From Aquabacter sp040049275 (GTDB lineage Bacteria; Pseudomonadota; Alphaproteobacteria; Rhizobiales; Xanthobacteraceae), in the NCBI RefSeq assembly GCF_040049275.1, contig NZ_JBDZDT010000010.1, positions 62,001 to 126,000 of the forward strand: a DNA stretch of 64,000 nucleotides, given 5' to 3'. This document shows positions 44,856 to 53,752 of this stretch, in pieces. Position numbers and translations under genes: made by a program. Within the stretch, counting starts at the first letter, position 1, and the number at the start of each line of letters is the position of its first letter. The notes under the pieces were generated by a model, which was not told the DNA's origin, did no database searches, and saw only the letters and a list, made by a program, of their open reading frames with translations.

Positions 44856-45941
44856 ATGCATGGCTCGCTGGCTTCCCTACCTCAAGCATCTGTCTCCTCA
44901 GATACGCCCGAACAGGTGATCGCGCTTTCGGACCGGGCCGCGGCCATCGCTGCCGGCAAGGCCAAGGCCATCCAGGTCATCACCAGCCAGACCCGGATGC
45001 TGGCCCTCAACGCCACCATCGAGGCGGCCCGCGCCGGCGACACCGGCAGGGGCTTTGCCATCGTGGCGCAGGAGGTGAAGGGAGTGAGCGCGGAAATCGG
45101 CCAGCTCGCCTCGGAGATGGCGACGGAGCTGACCGCCGCCCTCGACGAATTGCGCGCCGTCGGCCGGCGCATGGCCCAGGACGTGCGCGGCCAGAGGCTG
45201 GCTGATCTCTGCCTGCACGCCATCGAGATCATCGACCGCAATCTCTACGAGCGCACCTGCGATGTGCGCTGGTGGGCGACCGACGCGGCCGTGGTAGCGG
45301 CCGCCGCCGAGCCCGTGCCGGAGATCCTCGCCGAGGCGCAGCGCCGGCTCGGCGTCATCCTCTCCGCCTACACGGTCTATCTCGACCTCTGGATCTGCAC
45401 GCCCGAGGGGCGCGTGGTGGCGCACGGGCGGCCGAACCGATACCCCTCCGTGCGGGGCCTCGACGTTTCGCGCGAGCCATGGTTCCAGCAGGCGCTCGCC
45501 TCCGGCTCAGGCGATGATTATGCGGTGGCCGACGTCACGCGCAGCGCGGCCCTCGAAGGGGCGCCCGTCGCCACCTATGCGGCGGCGGTGCGCGAGGGCG
45601 GCCAGACCCACGGGCGGCCCATCGGCGTGCTCGGCATCCATTTCGATTGGGAGCCCCAGGCCCGTGCCGTTATCGAGGGCGTGCGCCTCTCGCCGGACGA
45701 AGCCGCGCGCTCGCGCGTGCTCCTAGTGGATGCGCGGGGACGCATCCTCGCCGCATCGAACCGCCGTGGCGAGCTGAGCGATCGGATCGCCCTCGATACG
45801 AAGGGCCGGCGCAGCGGGGTGGAGCATAACACCGACGGCCGCACCACCGCCTTCCACCTCACCCCCGGCTACGAGACGTACCGGGGGCTGGAATGGGCCG
45901 GCGTGATCATTCAGGAGCCGACGCAAAATGACGCTGCGTGA
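44856..45941 (+). CDS. Soluble methyl-accepting-type receptor with C-terminal Cache-like domain
   Basis: 361 residues, no membrane helix. Residues about 20-95 contain the tip of the MCP signalling hairpin (ITSQTRMLALNATIEAARAGDTGRGFAIVAQEVKGVSAEIGQLA), but the long helices on both sides are missing. Residues about 130-355 resemble a Cache/PDC sensor domain (LGVILSAYTVYLDLWICTPEGRVVAHGRPNRYPSVRGLDVSREPWFQQALASGSGDD ... GVLGIHFDW). So input lies after output and in the cytoplasm, the reverse of a normal receptor. Start at ATG 44856 is chosen on codon grounds; the ribosome site is weak. Ligand and partner unknown. Confidence 0.75.
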   Translation: MHGSLASLPQASVSSDTPEQVIALSDRAAAIAAGKAKAIQVITSQTRMLALNATIEAARAGDTGRGFAIVAQEVKGVSAEIGQLASEMATELTAALDELRAVGRRMAQDVRGQRLADLCLHAIEIIDRNLYERTCDVRWWATDAAVVAAAAEPVPEILAEAQRRLGVILSAYTVYLDLWICTPEGRVVAHGRPNRYPSVRGLDVSREPWFQQALASGSGDDYAVADVTRSAALEGAPVATYAAAVREGGQTHGRPIGVLGIHFDWEPQARAVIEGVRLSPDEAARSRVLLVDARGRILAASNRRGELSDRIALDTKGRRSGVEHNTDGRTTAFHLTPGYETYRGLEWAGVIIQEPTQNDAA

Positions 45942-46106
45942 GCCCATATGCGGTCATGGAAAATTGAAGATCGTTCCATTTTCGAAGTAAATGCGACCCA
46001 TTAATGGCCTTCCGAAAGGTCACATCTCCTCCACTTTTTGAACAATCATTGTCCAGATAGGAACCTTACACGCCACCTCCGCATTCCCGTGTCGGAGGTA
46101 TGGTCT

Positions 46107-47303
46107 ATGGTGCGTTTTGAAGCTTTGGATGCGTGGCGCGGGATCTGTGCGATTCTGGTGGTTCTCTTTCATTTCTGCTTCATATTTCAATCTCCGCTGA
46201 GCGGGGAGCGGCTGATTGCCAATGCCTATCTCTTCGTGGATTTCTTCTTCGTCCTGAGCGGGTTCGTGGTGGCGCACGCTTATGCCGCCCGGCTCAATTC
46301 GGGCGCGGCCTGGGGCGCGTTCGTGGTGCGCCGGTTCGGCCGGCTCTGGCCGCTGCACGGGGCGATGCTGGCGGCCTTCATCGCCTTCATCGGCCTCATT
46401 AATCTTGTGCCTCACCCGGAGCGCTTCGACCTCACCGCGGGACCCGGCGAATATTCGCTCATCGCCATCCCCATCCATCTCTTCCTGCTGAACGCCATGA
46501 ACCTACACGGCATGGCCTGGAACGCGCCGAGCTGGAGCATCGGGGCGGAATTCTACACCTACCTCCTGTTCGGAGCCCTGTGCGTGCTGGTGCTGCGCCG
46601 GGGGGCGCTTTGGGCGCTGGGCGTGGCGGGCGTTGGCCTTGCCGTGCTTGCCATGGCCTCTCCCACCTACATGAACTCCACCGCCGATTTCGGCCTCTTT
46701 CGCTGCGTGGCCGGTTTCTTCACCGGCGTCGCCGCCCATGCGCTGCATCGCCGCCTTGGGGATGTGCGGCTGCCGGGAGCCACCCTCTGGGAGGTGGCCG
46801 CGGTCGTCATGGCCGGCCTGTTCGTGGTCCATGCCGGCTCGGGCCCGGATGAGGTGGCCGTGCTCAGCCTCGCCGCGCCGTTGGCGTTCGGCGCCGCCGT
46901 GCTTGTGTTCGCGCGGGAGGAGGGCGCGCTCTCGCGCCTCCTGCGGGCGCGGCCTTTCGCGGCTTTGGGCCGGTGGTCCTATTCCATCTACATGACGCAC
47001 CAATTGGTGCTGGTGGGCGCGATCTGCGCCGTCTGGGCGCTCGGCGCGGTAGAAACGCGCGTCGCCGTCGAGGGACACGAGAAGGCGCTCTACGATCTCG
47101 GGGGCACGGTCCCGAGCCTGCTGCTCCTCGCCCTCATGCTCGCGGTGGTGCTGGCCCTGTCCGCCTTCACCCATGCCCGCATCGAGGAACCGGCCCGGCG
47201 CGCCTTCAATGCCTTCGCCGGCCGGCTGGAGCAGGGCACGGCGGTGCGCCGCGCCTATGCCATGGCCCGCCGGAATGTCCGGCAGGAAGTGCCCGGGCGC
47301 TGA
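46107..47303 (+). CDS. Acyltransferase family 3 membrane protein
   Basis: 398 residues behind GGAGG. The N-terminal motif FEALDAWRGICAILVVLFHF and FVDFFFVLSGFVVAHAY are the hallmarks of the OafA/NodX acyltransferase-3 family; about ten membrane helices follow. Such proteins transfer acyl groups to surface sugars (O-antigen, exopolysaccharide, Nod factor or opg glucans). No sugar gene cluster is adjacent, so the substrate is open. Upstream gap is somewhat A/T-rich. Confidence 0.85.
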   Translation: MVRFEALDAWRGICAILVVLFHFCFIFQSPLSGERLIANAYLFVDFFFVLSGFVVAHAYAARLNSGAAWGAFVVRRFGRLWPLHGAMLAAFIAFIGLINLVPHPERFDLTAGPGEYSLIAIPIHLFLLNAMNLHGMAWNAPSWSIGAEFYTYLLFGALCVLVLRRGALWALGVAGVGLAVLAMASPTYMNSTADFGLFRCVAGFFTGVAAHALHRRLGDVRLPGATLWEVAAVVMAGLFVVHAGSGPDEVAVLSLAAPLAFGAAVLVFAREEGALSRLLRARPFAALGRWSYSIYMTHQLVLVGAICAVWALGAVETRVAVEGHEKALYDLGGTVPSLLLLALMLAVVLALSAFTHARIEEPARRAFNAFAGRLEQGTAVRRAYAMARRNVRQEVPGR

Positions 47304-47361
47304 GCGCGCCGCCTGGGATGCGCAGGCGCTGCGGCGGTGCTCCCGCCGCAGCACCTCTTTC

Positions 47362-48336
47362 TCACGCCTTCAGCGCGTCCAGCTCTTCCTTCAGCTCGGC
47401 CACCGAGCGGTCGATCATGGTGCGCGCGAAGTCGTCGATGGGAAGCCCCTTGACCACGTCATAGCTCCCGTTGGCGCAGACTGCCGGGAAGCCGGAATAG
47501 AGCCCTTCGGGAATGCCGTAGCTGCCGTCCGACGGCACGCCCATGGAGACCCAGCCGCCATTGGTGCCGTGGATCCAGTCGCGCATATGGTCGATGGCCG
47601 CGTTCCCGGCGGACGCCGCGGAGGACGCGCCGCGGGCTTCGAGCACGGCAGTGCCGCGCCGCGCGACGGTCGGGATGAGGGTCTCGCGATACCAGGCCTC
47701 ATCGCCGATCAGCTCGGGCAGGCTCTTGCCGCCGGAGGTGGCGAAGCGCCAGTCGGCGAACATGGTGGGGGAATGGTTGCCCCACACCACCATGCGCTCG
47801 ATGCTCGCCACGTCCAAGCCGGCCTTGGCGGCGAGCTGCGAGATGGCGCGGTTGTGGTCGAGCCGGATCATGGAATTGATGTTCGCGGTCGGGAAGTCCG
47901 GCGCGTTCTGGGCGAGGATGGCCGCATTGGTGTTGGCGGGGTTGCCCACCACGAGCACGCGGGCATCGCGCTTGGCGGCCTCGTTGAGCGCCCGGCCCTG
48001 GACCTTGAAAATCTCCCCATTGGCCAGCAGCAAATCGCGGCGCTCCATGCCCTTCGAGCGCGGGCGCGAGCCCACCAGGATGGCGGCGTCCACATCGCGG
48101 AAGGCGACCTTCGGGTCGTCGGTGACCACCATCCCCGCCAGCAGCGGGAAGGCGCAATCGTCCAGCTCCATCACCACGCCGCCCACGGCGGCCTGCGCCT
48201 GCGGCAGGTCGAGCAAATGCAGGATGACGGGCTGGTCGGGACCGAACACGTCGCCATGGGCCACGCGGAACAGAAGGGAATAGCAAATCTGGCCGGCCGC
48301 GCCGGTGATGGCGACGCGCTTAGCGGGACGTGTCAT
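47362..48336 (-). CDS. mdh: Malate dehydrogenase (NAD-dependent, TIGR01759 type)
   Basis: 324 residues. Rossmann motif VAITGAAGQICYSLLFRVAHGDVFGPDQPVILHLLD at the start, DDPKVAFRDVDAAILVGSRPR with the malate-binding Arg, RLDHNRAISQLAAKAG and the catalytic His in VVWGNHSPTMFAD. This is the cytosolic-type MDH branch found in some bacteria, distinct from the short form often paired with sucCD in Hyphomicrobiales. Start at 48336 chosen by homologue N-termini and GGAG; longer frame unsupported. Oxidises malate to oxaloacetate. No TCA genes adjacent. Confidence 0.92.
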   Translation of the reverse strand: MTRPAKRVAITGAAGQICYSLLFRVAHGDVFGPDQPVILHLLDLPQAQAAVGGVVMELDDCAFPLLAGMVVTDDPKVAFRDVDAAILVGSRPRSKGMERRDLLLANGEIFKVQGRALNEAAKRDARVLVVGNPANTNAAILAQNAPDFPTANINSMIRLDHNRAISQLAAKAGLDVASIERMVVWGNHSPTMFADWRFATSGGKSLPELIGDEAWYRETLIPTVARRGTAVLEARGASSAASAGNAAIDHMRDWIHGTNGGWVSMGVPSDGSYGIPEGLYSGFPAVCANGSYDVVKGLPIDDFARTMIDRSVAELKEELDALKA

Positions 48337-48459
48337 GGAAGAGCTCCAGAGCCGGGACATGGACGCAGAATGCGTCGCGTCCAGAGGTATAAAATGCCTC
48401 GCCCGAGCTTGCACCCTCGATCCGCAAAAAAGCCGTCGGCGAGCGCCGGGAGGCGGCTG

Positions 48460-49440
48460 TCAGCGGCCCGAGAGGCGCGCTTCCAACGTCTCGTAAAGCG
48501 GGTTGTCGGAGGCGAAGACATATTCGATGGGGCCGACCGTCACCATGCTCGCCCCCTGGGCGCGCAGGAAGGTGGCGAGGCCGTGGAGCGTGTCCGGCGG
48601 GCAGTGCAAGGTGAGCATGCCCGAGGAGGTCGGCCCGCCGAAGGGCGCGACGCACCGGAAATCGCGCACCGCCCGCTCAACGAGATTGTTGTCGGCGCGG
48701 GTGAAGCGGGTGCGGACCTCGCGCATGGTGCGGGCGCGCCGCTCGGACGCCATGCGGTCGAGCATGGCGCGGGCGGCGGTGCGCGCGCCGATGGTCCAGG
48801 GCGCGGTCAGGGAGGCGACGAGATTGGCCTCCGAGCGCAGGATGACGCCGTCATCCACCACCTTCAGCGCATTGGCCGCCAGCGTCGCGCCGGTGGTGGT
48901 GATGTCGACGATCAGCTCTGCGCTGCCGGCGGCGGGCGTGCCCTCGGTGGCCCCGGCGCTCTCCACGATGCGATAGTCCACGATGCCGTGGCTCGCGAAG
49001 AAGGCGCGGGTGAGGTTCACATATTTGGTCGCCACCCGGATGCGCCGGCCGGTGCGGCCGTGGAAGTGGCCGGCCACGTCGTCCAGATCGTCCATGGTGC
49101 GCACGTCGATCCAGGCCTGGGGCACGGCCACCACCACATTGGCGTGGCCGAAGCCCAGCTTCTCCAGCAGCGCCACGCGGCTGTCGGCGTGCGGGATGTT
49201 CTCTCGCACGAGGTCCTCGCCCGTCACGCCCACGTGCACCGCGCCGGAGGCCAGCGCCGCCGCGATCTCGGAGGCGGAGAGGTAGGCCACCTCCACCCCC
49301 TCGACGCCGCCCAGCGCGCCGCGATAGTCGCGGGCGCCGCGCGCCTGCATCAGCGGCATGCCGGCGCGGCCGAAGAAGGCGTTCACATTTTCCTGGAGCC
49401 GGCCCTTGGAGGGAACGGCGAGGATCAGGGTGTCGCTCAT
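48460..49440 (-). CDS. hisG: ATP phosphoribosyltransferase catalytic subunit HisG
   Basis: 326 residues. LILAVPSKGRLQENVNAFFGRAGM, VEVAYLSASEIAAALASGAVHVGVTGEDLVREN and the PRPP-binding ELIVDITTTGATLAANALKV are all HisG motifs. Its start overlaps the hisZ stop by one base (TGATG), so the two are made together; the pair forms the first enzyme of histidine synthesis. Presence of hisZ means a heteromeric enzyme; the C-terminus is longer than in the minimal short form, as seen in rhizobial HisG. Confidence 0.93.
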   Translation of the reverse strand: MSDTLILAVPSKGRLQENVNAFFGRAGMPLMQARGARDYRGALGGVEGVEVAYLSASEIAAALASGAVHVGVTGEDLVRENIPHADSRVALLEKLGFGHANVVVAVPQAWIDVRTMDDLDDVAGHFHGRTGRRIRVATKYVNLTRAFFASHGIVDYRIVESAGATEGTPAAGSAELIVDITTTGATLAANALKVVDDGVILRSEANLVASLTAPWTIGARTAARAMLDRMASERRARTMREVRTRFTRADNNLVERAVRDFRCVAPFGGPTSSGMLTLHCPPDTLHGLATFLRAQGASMVTVGPIEYVFASDNPLYETLEARLSGR

Positions 49441-50588
49441 CACGCGCCCTCCACCACGGCAAGCCGTTCCAGCCACGCGGCAAGGCCCACGGCGGGGATA
49501 GGCTGGGGCGCCCCGAGGCGGCTCATGAGCGGGTCATAGCGCCCGCCGGCCACCAGCGGGCCGCTCACGCGGCCCAAGGGGTCGTGCAGCTCGAAGACCA
49601 TGCCGCTGTAATAGTCCAGCGGCCGGCCGAAGGCGGTGGAGAAGAACACGTCCGGCAGGGCGATCCCCTGGGTGGTGAGGAAGCCCGAGCGCCTGTCGAA
49701 CACGTCGAGCGCGGCGGAAATGTCGATGCCGGCATCGCGGGCCAGCGCGCGCAGGCGAGAGGAGGCTTCGTCCGGATCGCCGGCAATGGCGAGGTAGCGC
49801 GAGAGGAGCAAGCTGGTCTCGGCCGGCAGACTGTTGCCGGCATTGAGCGCGGTCTGCTCCAAAAAGCGCGCCGCGATCTCCGAGACGCTGCGTCCGCCCA
49901 CGGTGGTGATGCCGGCGATGGAGAGCAGGTCCGTGATGAGCTCGCGCGCGCCCTCGGGGTCCGAGCCCGCCAGGGCGTTCAGCACGCCGGCATGGCTCGC
50001 GCCATTGACGGGACGGTTGGCGATGAGGCGGTTGAGGTCGGCATCGAGCCGGCTCTGGCCGAAATCCTTCAGCAGGCGGCGGCGCCAGGCCGGTGCCAGG
50101 GGCAGGGCTTCCAGCAGGGCGCTGAACAGGCCCACATCGCCGAGGCGGATTTCCGGGTTCGGCAGGTTGTAGATGGCGCAGGTCTCAAGGCCGAGGGCGA
50201 GGATGTCCGCATCGGCAGCTTCCGTGTCGGCGCGGCCGAAGGATTCGACGCCCGCCTGCCGGAACTCGCCCGGCCCCTCGCCGCGATAGCGGAACACCGC
50301 GCCCAGATAGCTCACCGAGGCCGGCAGCGGCATGCGCGCGGCCAGAAGCTCGCGGGCGACGGGGATGGTGAGGTCCGGCCGCAGGCACAGCTCGGCGCCT
50401 TCGGCATCGGTGGTGAGGTAGAGCCGCCGGCGGATCGATTCGCCGGAAAGGTCGAGGAAGACGTCCGCCGGCTGGAGCACGGGCGGGTCCAGGCGCGCGA
50501 AGCCCGCATCCTCGAAGCGGGCGAGGAGGGCGTCGTCCAGTGCGCGGGTGTCGCGCCGGGGGAGGGGGCTCTGCGCCACGGGGGGCAT
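49440..50588 (-). CDS. hisZ: ATP phosphoribosyltransferase regulatory subunit HisZ
   Basis: 382 residues. Class II aaRS-like fold: FEDAGFARLDPPVLQPADVFLDLSGESIRRRLYLTTDAEGAELCLRPDLTIPVARELL, SYLGAVFRYRGEGPGEFRQAGVESFGRAD and a C-terminal YYSGMVFELHDPLGRVSGPLVAGGRYDPLMSRLG. It resembles histidyl-tRNA synthetase but lacks full catalytic signatures, as expected for HisZ. In many relatives hisS precedes hisZ; here it does not within the window. Confidence 0.93.
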   Translation of the reverse strand: MPPVAQSPLPRRDTRALDDALLARFEDAGFARLDPPVLQPADVFLDLSGESIRRRLYLTTDAEGAELCLRPDLTIPVARELLAARMPLPASVSYLGAVFRYRGEGPGEFRQAGVESFGRADTEAADADILALGLETCAIYNLPNPEIRLGDVGLFSALLEALPLAPAWRRRLLKDFGQSRLDADLNRLIANRPVNGASHAGVLNALAGSDPEGARELITDLLSIAGITTVGGRSVSEIAARFLEQTALNAGNSLPAETSLLLSRYLAIAGDPDEASSRLRALARDAGIDISAALDVFDRRSGFLTTQGIALPDVFFSTAFGRPLDYYSGMVFELHDPLGRVSGPLVAGGRYDPLMSRLGAPQPIPAVGLAAWLERLAVVEGA

Positions 50589-50736
50589 ATGGGGTCCAAG
50601 GGGTAATTATGGCCGGTTGGCGCGGCTTCTAGCAAAGCTGGCGTCCCACGGCCACCCCGCCGGGTTCGGCATTCCGGCCGAGTGCGCTATCCTTCCGGTG
50701 AATCGGCAACACCCGCACGCATGAAAGGAGGCCGCC

Positions 50737-51021
50737 ATGGCCGAGCCCGCAAAGATTCCCAAGGACGGCGCCAAGCCTGCCGCGTCCGATGTCGCCGCCT
50801 TGAGCTTCGAGGCGGCCCTGGCCGAGCTGGAGGCCATCGTGCAGCGGCTGGAGCGGGGCGATGTGCCGCTGGAGGAATCCATCGCCATCTATGAGCGCGG
50901 CGAGGCGCTGAAGGGCCGCTGCGAGGCGCTGCTGAAGGAGGCCGAGGCGCGCGTCGACATGATCACCCGCGATGCCGACGGCCGCCCGGCGGGCACCTCC
51001 CCGCTCGACCCGGCAGGCTAG
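50737..51021 (+). CDS. xseB: Exodeoxyribonuclease VII small subunit
   Basis: 94 residues with GAAAGGAGG upstream. The XseB core is complete: LSFEAALAELEAIVQRLERGDVPLEESIAIYERGEALKGRCEALLKEAEARVDMI. It assembles with several copies onto XseA, which is not in the window. Ends with a Pro/Gly tail typical of rhizobial versions. Divergent from hisZ. Confidence 0.95.
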   Translation: MAEPAKIPKDGAKPAASDVAALSFEAALAELEAIVQRLERGDVPLEESIAIYERGEALKGRCEALLKEAEARVDMITRDADGRPAGTSPLDPAG

Positions 51022-51339
51022 GAAAGCGCGGCGCGGGCTGAAGGCTGCGCTTGTGCCTTGCGTTTGATCCGTGTTCTTTGCCGGCCAAGCGCCGGCCCGG
51101 CGGCGGATTGTCTCCCGATATTCGGATCTCGGCATTGCGGGCGAGCCCCGCGCCGGCCACGGCGAGGCATAACACATTACAAAATGATGAAGAAAAGCGT
51201 TTGGACAGTGAGAATTCTTCATTGCCCCACGCTGGGGGGGCGGCTCGCCGCTGGGGCATGTTGACGTTGCATGCCTCTGACGCGCGAAGCCGCGCTATAT
51301 GGCTCTGACCGGCGCGTCCCCGACGCCGGAAAGTGTAAG
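51022..51339. other. 318-bp gap, no gene seen
   Basis: Between xseB and the EamA gene. A short stem GCCGG-CCAAGCG-CCGGC lies near 51079 without a U-run. The part near 51170-51230 is A/T-rich (ACACATTACAAAATGATG), and TTGACG occurs at 51260 with no convincing partner at -10. It probably holds the promoter for the transporter operon, but I cannot place it. Confidence 0.4.
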
Positions 51340-52236
51340 ATGAACATCCCCGCAGGTATCCTTTTTCAGCTGTGCGCCACCCTGTCCTTCGCGGCCATGC
51401 AGGCGCTTGTGCGCGGTGTCGCCGACGCGATGCCGAGCGGGGAGGTGGTGTTCGCCCGCAGTTTCTTCGGGCTGATCCCCCTGCTTATCTGGCTGGCCTG
51501 GCGGGGCGAACTGCGTTCGGTCTCCACCCGCAACGTGCCGGGGCACATCGTGCGCGGGCTCATCGGCGTCGCCTCCATGTGGTTCGGCTTCGCGGCGCTC
51601 GCTTATATCCCGCTCGCCGAATCCATCGCCTTCACCTATGTCACCCCGCTCGTCACGGTGGTGCTCGCCGCGCTCCTGCTCAGCGAGAAGGTGCCGGGCT
51701 ATCGCTGGATCGCCGTGGGCATCGGCTTGGTCGGCATCATGGTCATGCTCGCGCCCTTGTTCTCGGAGCATGGGCTGGCGGCCGAGGGGGCCTATTTCGG
51801 CGTTTCTTTCGCCTTGGCAGGGGCACTGCTCTCCGGCTTCGCCATGATCCAGGTGCGGCGGCTGACGCTCACCGAATCCACCGGCGCCATCGTCTTCTAT
51901 TTCTCCACGGTGGCCGCCGCGGCGAGCCTCGTGACCGCGCCGTGGTGGGTGCTTCCGAATCTGTGGGATGGCGTCGCGCTGGTCGCCATGGGGTTGCTCG
52001 GCGGGGTCGGGCAGATCTTCCTGACCACGGCCAACCGCAGCGCGCCGGCCTCGGTGGTGGCGCCGTTCAACTATGCGACGCTGCTCTGGGCAGTGTTCTT
52101 CGGCGCCATCTTCTTCCAGGAATGGCCCCATCCACTGGTGTTCTGCGGCGCCGCTTTGGTGGTGGCGTCCGGTGTCGGCATCGCGTGGCGCGAGCGGCAC
52201 GTGGAGCGCCGTTCCCGTTCCCGGACACTGCCATGA
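51340..52236 (+). CDS. EamA/DMT-family transporter
   Basis: 298 residues with ten hydrophobic helices in two repeated halves of the drug/metabolite transporter fold. N-terminal ILFQLCATLSFAAMQALVRGVADAMPSGEVVFARSFFGLIPLL and LAYIPLAESIAFTYVTPLVTVVLAALLLSEK are EamA wording, as is the second half APFNYATLLWAVFFGAIFFQEWP. Substrate unknown. Its stop overlaps an ATG (52233) in the next gene's frame, so translation is likely coupled with the ChrA pair that follows. Confidence 0.9.
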   Translation: MNIPAGILFQLCATLSFAAMQALVRGVADAMPSGEVVFARSFFGLIPLLIWLAWRGELRSVSTRNVPGHIVRGLIGVASMWFGFAALAYIPLAESIAFTYVTPLVTVVLAALLLSEKVPGYRWIAVGIGLVGIMVMLAPLFSEHGLAAEGAYFGVSFALAGALLSGFAMIQVRRLTLTESTGAIVFYFSTVAAAASLVTAPWWVLPNLWDGVALVAMGLLGGVGQIFLTTANRSAPASVVAPFNYATLLWAVFFGAIFFQEWPHPLVFCGAALVVASGVGIAWRERHVERRSRSRTLP

Positions 52237-52250
52237 CTGTTGGAGAGCCC

Positions 52251-52808
52251 ATGTCCGCAACCGTATCCGAAGGGCTCTCCCCACCCACCGTCCCCGAACT
52301 GTTCCTCACCTTCCTGCGCATTGCTTTGTCCGGCTTCGGCGGGGCGCTGCCGTTCGCACGGCGCGAGCTGGTGGAGAAGCATCGCTGGCTGAGCCCGACG
52401 GAGTTCAACGACCTCCTCTCCATCTGCCAGCTCATGCCGGGGCCGAACATCGTCAACATGTCGTTCTGCCTGGGCTGGCGGTTCCGCGGCCTTGCCGGCT
52501 CGGCGGCGTCCTTCACCGGGTTGGTGCTGGCGCCGTGCATCATCAGCCTCGCGCTGACCGCCATCTATCTGAAGTACGGGCAGGTCCCGGTGGTGTCCGG
52601 CACGCTGAGGGGCATCTCGGCGGTCGCCATCGGGCTCTTCCTCGCGCTGGGCCTGAAGATGCTCTATGCGGAGCGGCGCAGCCCGCACATCCTGTTTTTC
52701 GCGGCTCTGGCCTTCCTCGGCGCCGGCCCGCTGGGCTTTCCCCTCGTTGCGGTCATCCTTGTTCTCGCGCCCTTCTCCGTGGCGGCCGCATGGCGGTGGT
52801 CGAAATGA
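52251..52808 (+). CDS. chrA: Chromate transporter, short ChrA, first half
   Basis: 185 residues. TVPELFLTFLRIALSGFGGALPFARRELVEKHRWLSPTEFNDLLSICQLMPGPNIVNMSFCLGWRFRGLAGS contains the ChrA signature (FGGA; PGPNxxN). ATG at 52251 follows TTGGAGAG; the ATG at 52233 overlapping the upstream stop is an alternative. It ends in an ATGA overlap with the second half. Such paired short-chain ChrA proteins work as a heterodimer exporting chromate, though most annotated members are untested. Confidence 0.88.
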   Translation: MSATVSEGLSPPTVPELFLTFLRIALSGFGGALPFARRELVEKHRWLSPTEFNDLLSICQLMPGPNIVNMSFCLGWRFRGLAGSAASFTGLVLAPCIISLALTAIYLKYGQVPVVSGTLRGISAVAIGLFLALGLKMLYAERRSPHILFFAALAFLGAGPLGFPLVAVILVLAPFSVAAAWRWSK

Positions 52809-53332
52809 ACGCGCGCGATCCCCTCCTCGATTTCACGCTGCACATCTTCTACCTGTCCTTCCTCGCCATAGGCGGGGCGAATGCGGTGATCCCCGAGCTG
52901 CACCGCATGTCCGTGGACAATATGTGGATGAGCGACGGCACCTTCGCCGACCTGTTCGCCATCGCCCAGGTGACGCCAGGGCCCAATGTGGTGCTGGTGA
53001 CCGTGATCGGCTGGTATGTGGCCGGCATTCCCGGCGCGGTGGCCGGCACGCTGCTCATGTGCGTACCCACGGGCGCGGCGGCCTGCTTTATGGCCGGCCT
53101 CTCCACCCGCTTCCAGCATGCGCGCCCGCGCATCGCCATCCAGCGCGGCCTCGCGGCGCTGGCGGTGGGCATCGTGCTCGCCAGCTCCTACATCCTCATG
53201 CAGGCGACCGAGACGGGGTGGGCGGCCTATGTGGTCACGGGCCTCGCCACGGCGGGCATGCTGCTGATCCGCGCCAATCCCATCTATTTCATCGCCCTCG
53301 GCGCACTCGCCGGAGCGGCGGGCTACGTCTGA
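52805..53332 (+). CDS. chrA: Chromate transporter, short ChrA, second half
   Basis: 175 residues. DFTLHIFYLSFLAIGGANAVIPELHRMSVDNMWMSDGTFADLFAIAQVTPGPNVVLVTVIGWYVAGIPGAVAGTLL mirrors the first half, with IGGA and PGPN motifs. ATG at 52805 overlaps the upstream stop. The two halves together equal one full ChrA and have opposite membrane topology in studied cases. Co-transcribed with the EamA gene. Confidence 0.88.
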   Translation: MNARDPLLDFTLHIFYLSFLAIGGANAVIPELHRMSVDNMWMSDGTFADLFAIAQVTPGPNVVLVTVIGWYVAGIPGAVAGTLLMCVPTGAAACFMAGLSTRFQHARPRIAIQRGLAALAVGIVLASSYILMQATETGWAAYVVTGLATAGMLLIRANPIYFIALGALAGAAGYV

Positions 53333-53339
53333 GCCGGGC

Positions 53340-53576
53340 TCAGAAGGCCTTGAATGTGATGATGGTGCGGGTGTCCAGTATGCCGGGCAGCACCTGCACC
53401 TTCTCATTGATGAAGTGGCCGATATCGGTGCCCTCGGGCACGTAGAACTTCACCAGCAGGTCGAAGTCCCCGGCCGTGGAATAGATCTCGGAGGCGATCT
53501 CGGAATCCGCCAAAGCGTTCGCCACCTCGTAGGACCGGCCGAGATGGCATTTGATCTGGACGAAGAAGGGGATCAC
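53340..53576 (-). CDS. Stand-alone AsnC/Lrp ligand-binding (RAM) domain protein
   Basis: 78 residues from GTG behind CGGAGAC. The whole protein is one RAM domain: FVQIKCHLGRSYEVANALADSEIASEIYSTAGDFDLLVKFYVPEGTDIGHFINEKVQVLPGILDTRTIITFKAF. No HTH precedes it. Such proteins form decamers and bind amino acids; their regulatory partner is often unclear. Convergent with the ChrA pair, 7 bp apart. Confidence 0.9.
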   Translation of the reverse strand: MIPFFVQIKCHLGRSYEVANALADSEIASEIYSTAGDFDLLVKFYVPEGTDIGHFINEKVQVLPGILDTRTIITFKAF

Positions 53577-53752
53577 CGAAGTCTCCGGGGCTTGCCGTTG
53601 CGGGCGGGGGCAAGGTGGACAAAAGCGCCTCCGCTGGCAAGCGCCTGTCGAGAGTATCGTGTCTTGCGTGCGCTACAAACACGACATAGCTACATAACGC
53701 GCGACGCCGGGCATCATGCCGCGTCCCTTCCCAGACATCGCCGGAGCCCGCC

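Noticed and set aside
51260..51300. Possible promoter: TTGACG at 51260 with CTATAT near 51292
   Set aside because: Spacing is about 27 bases, too long for a sigma-70 type site.
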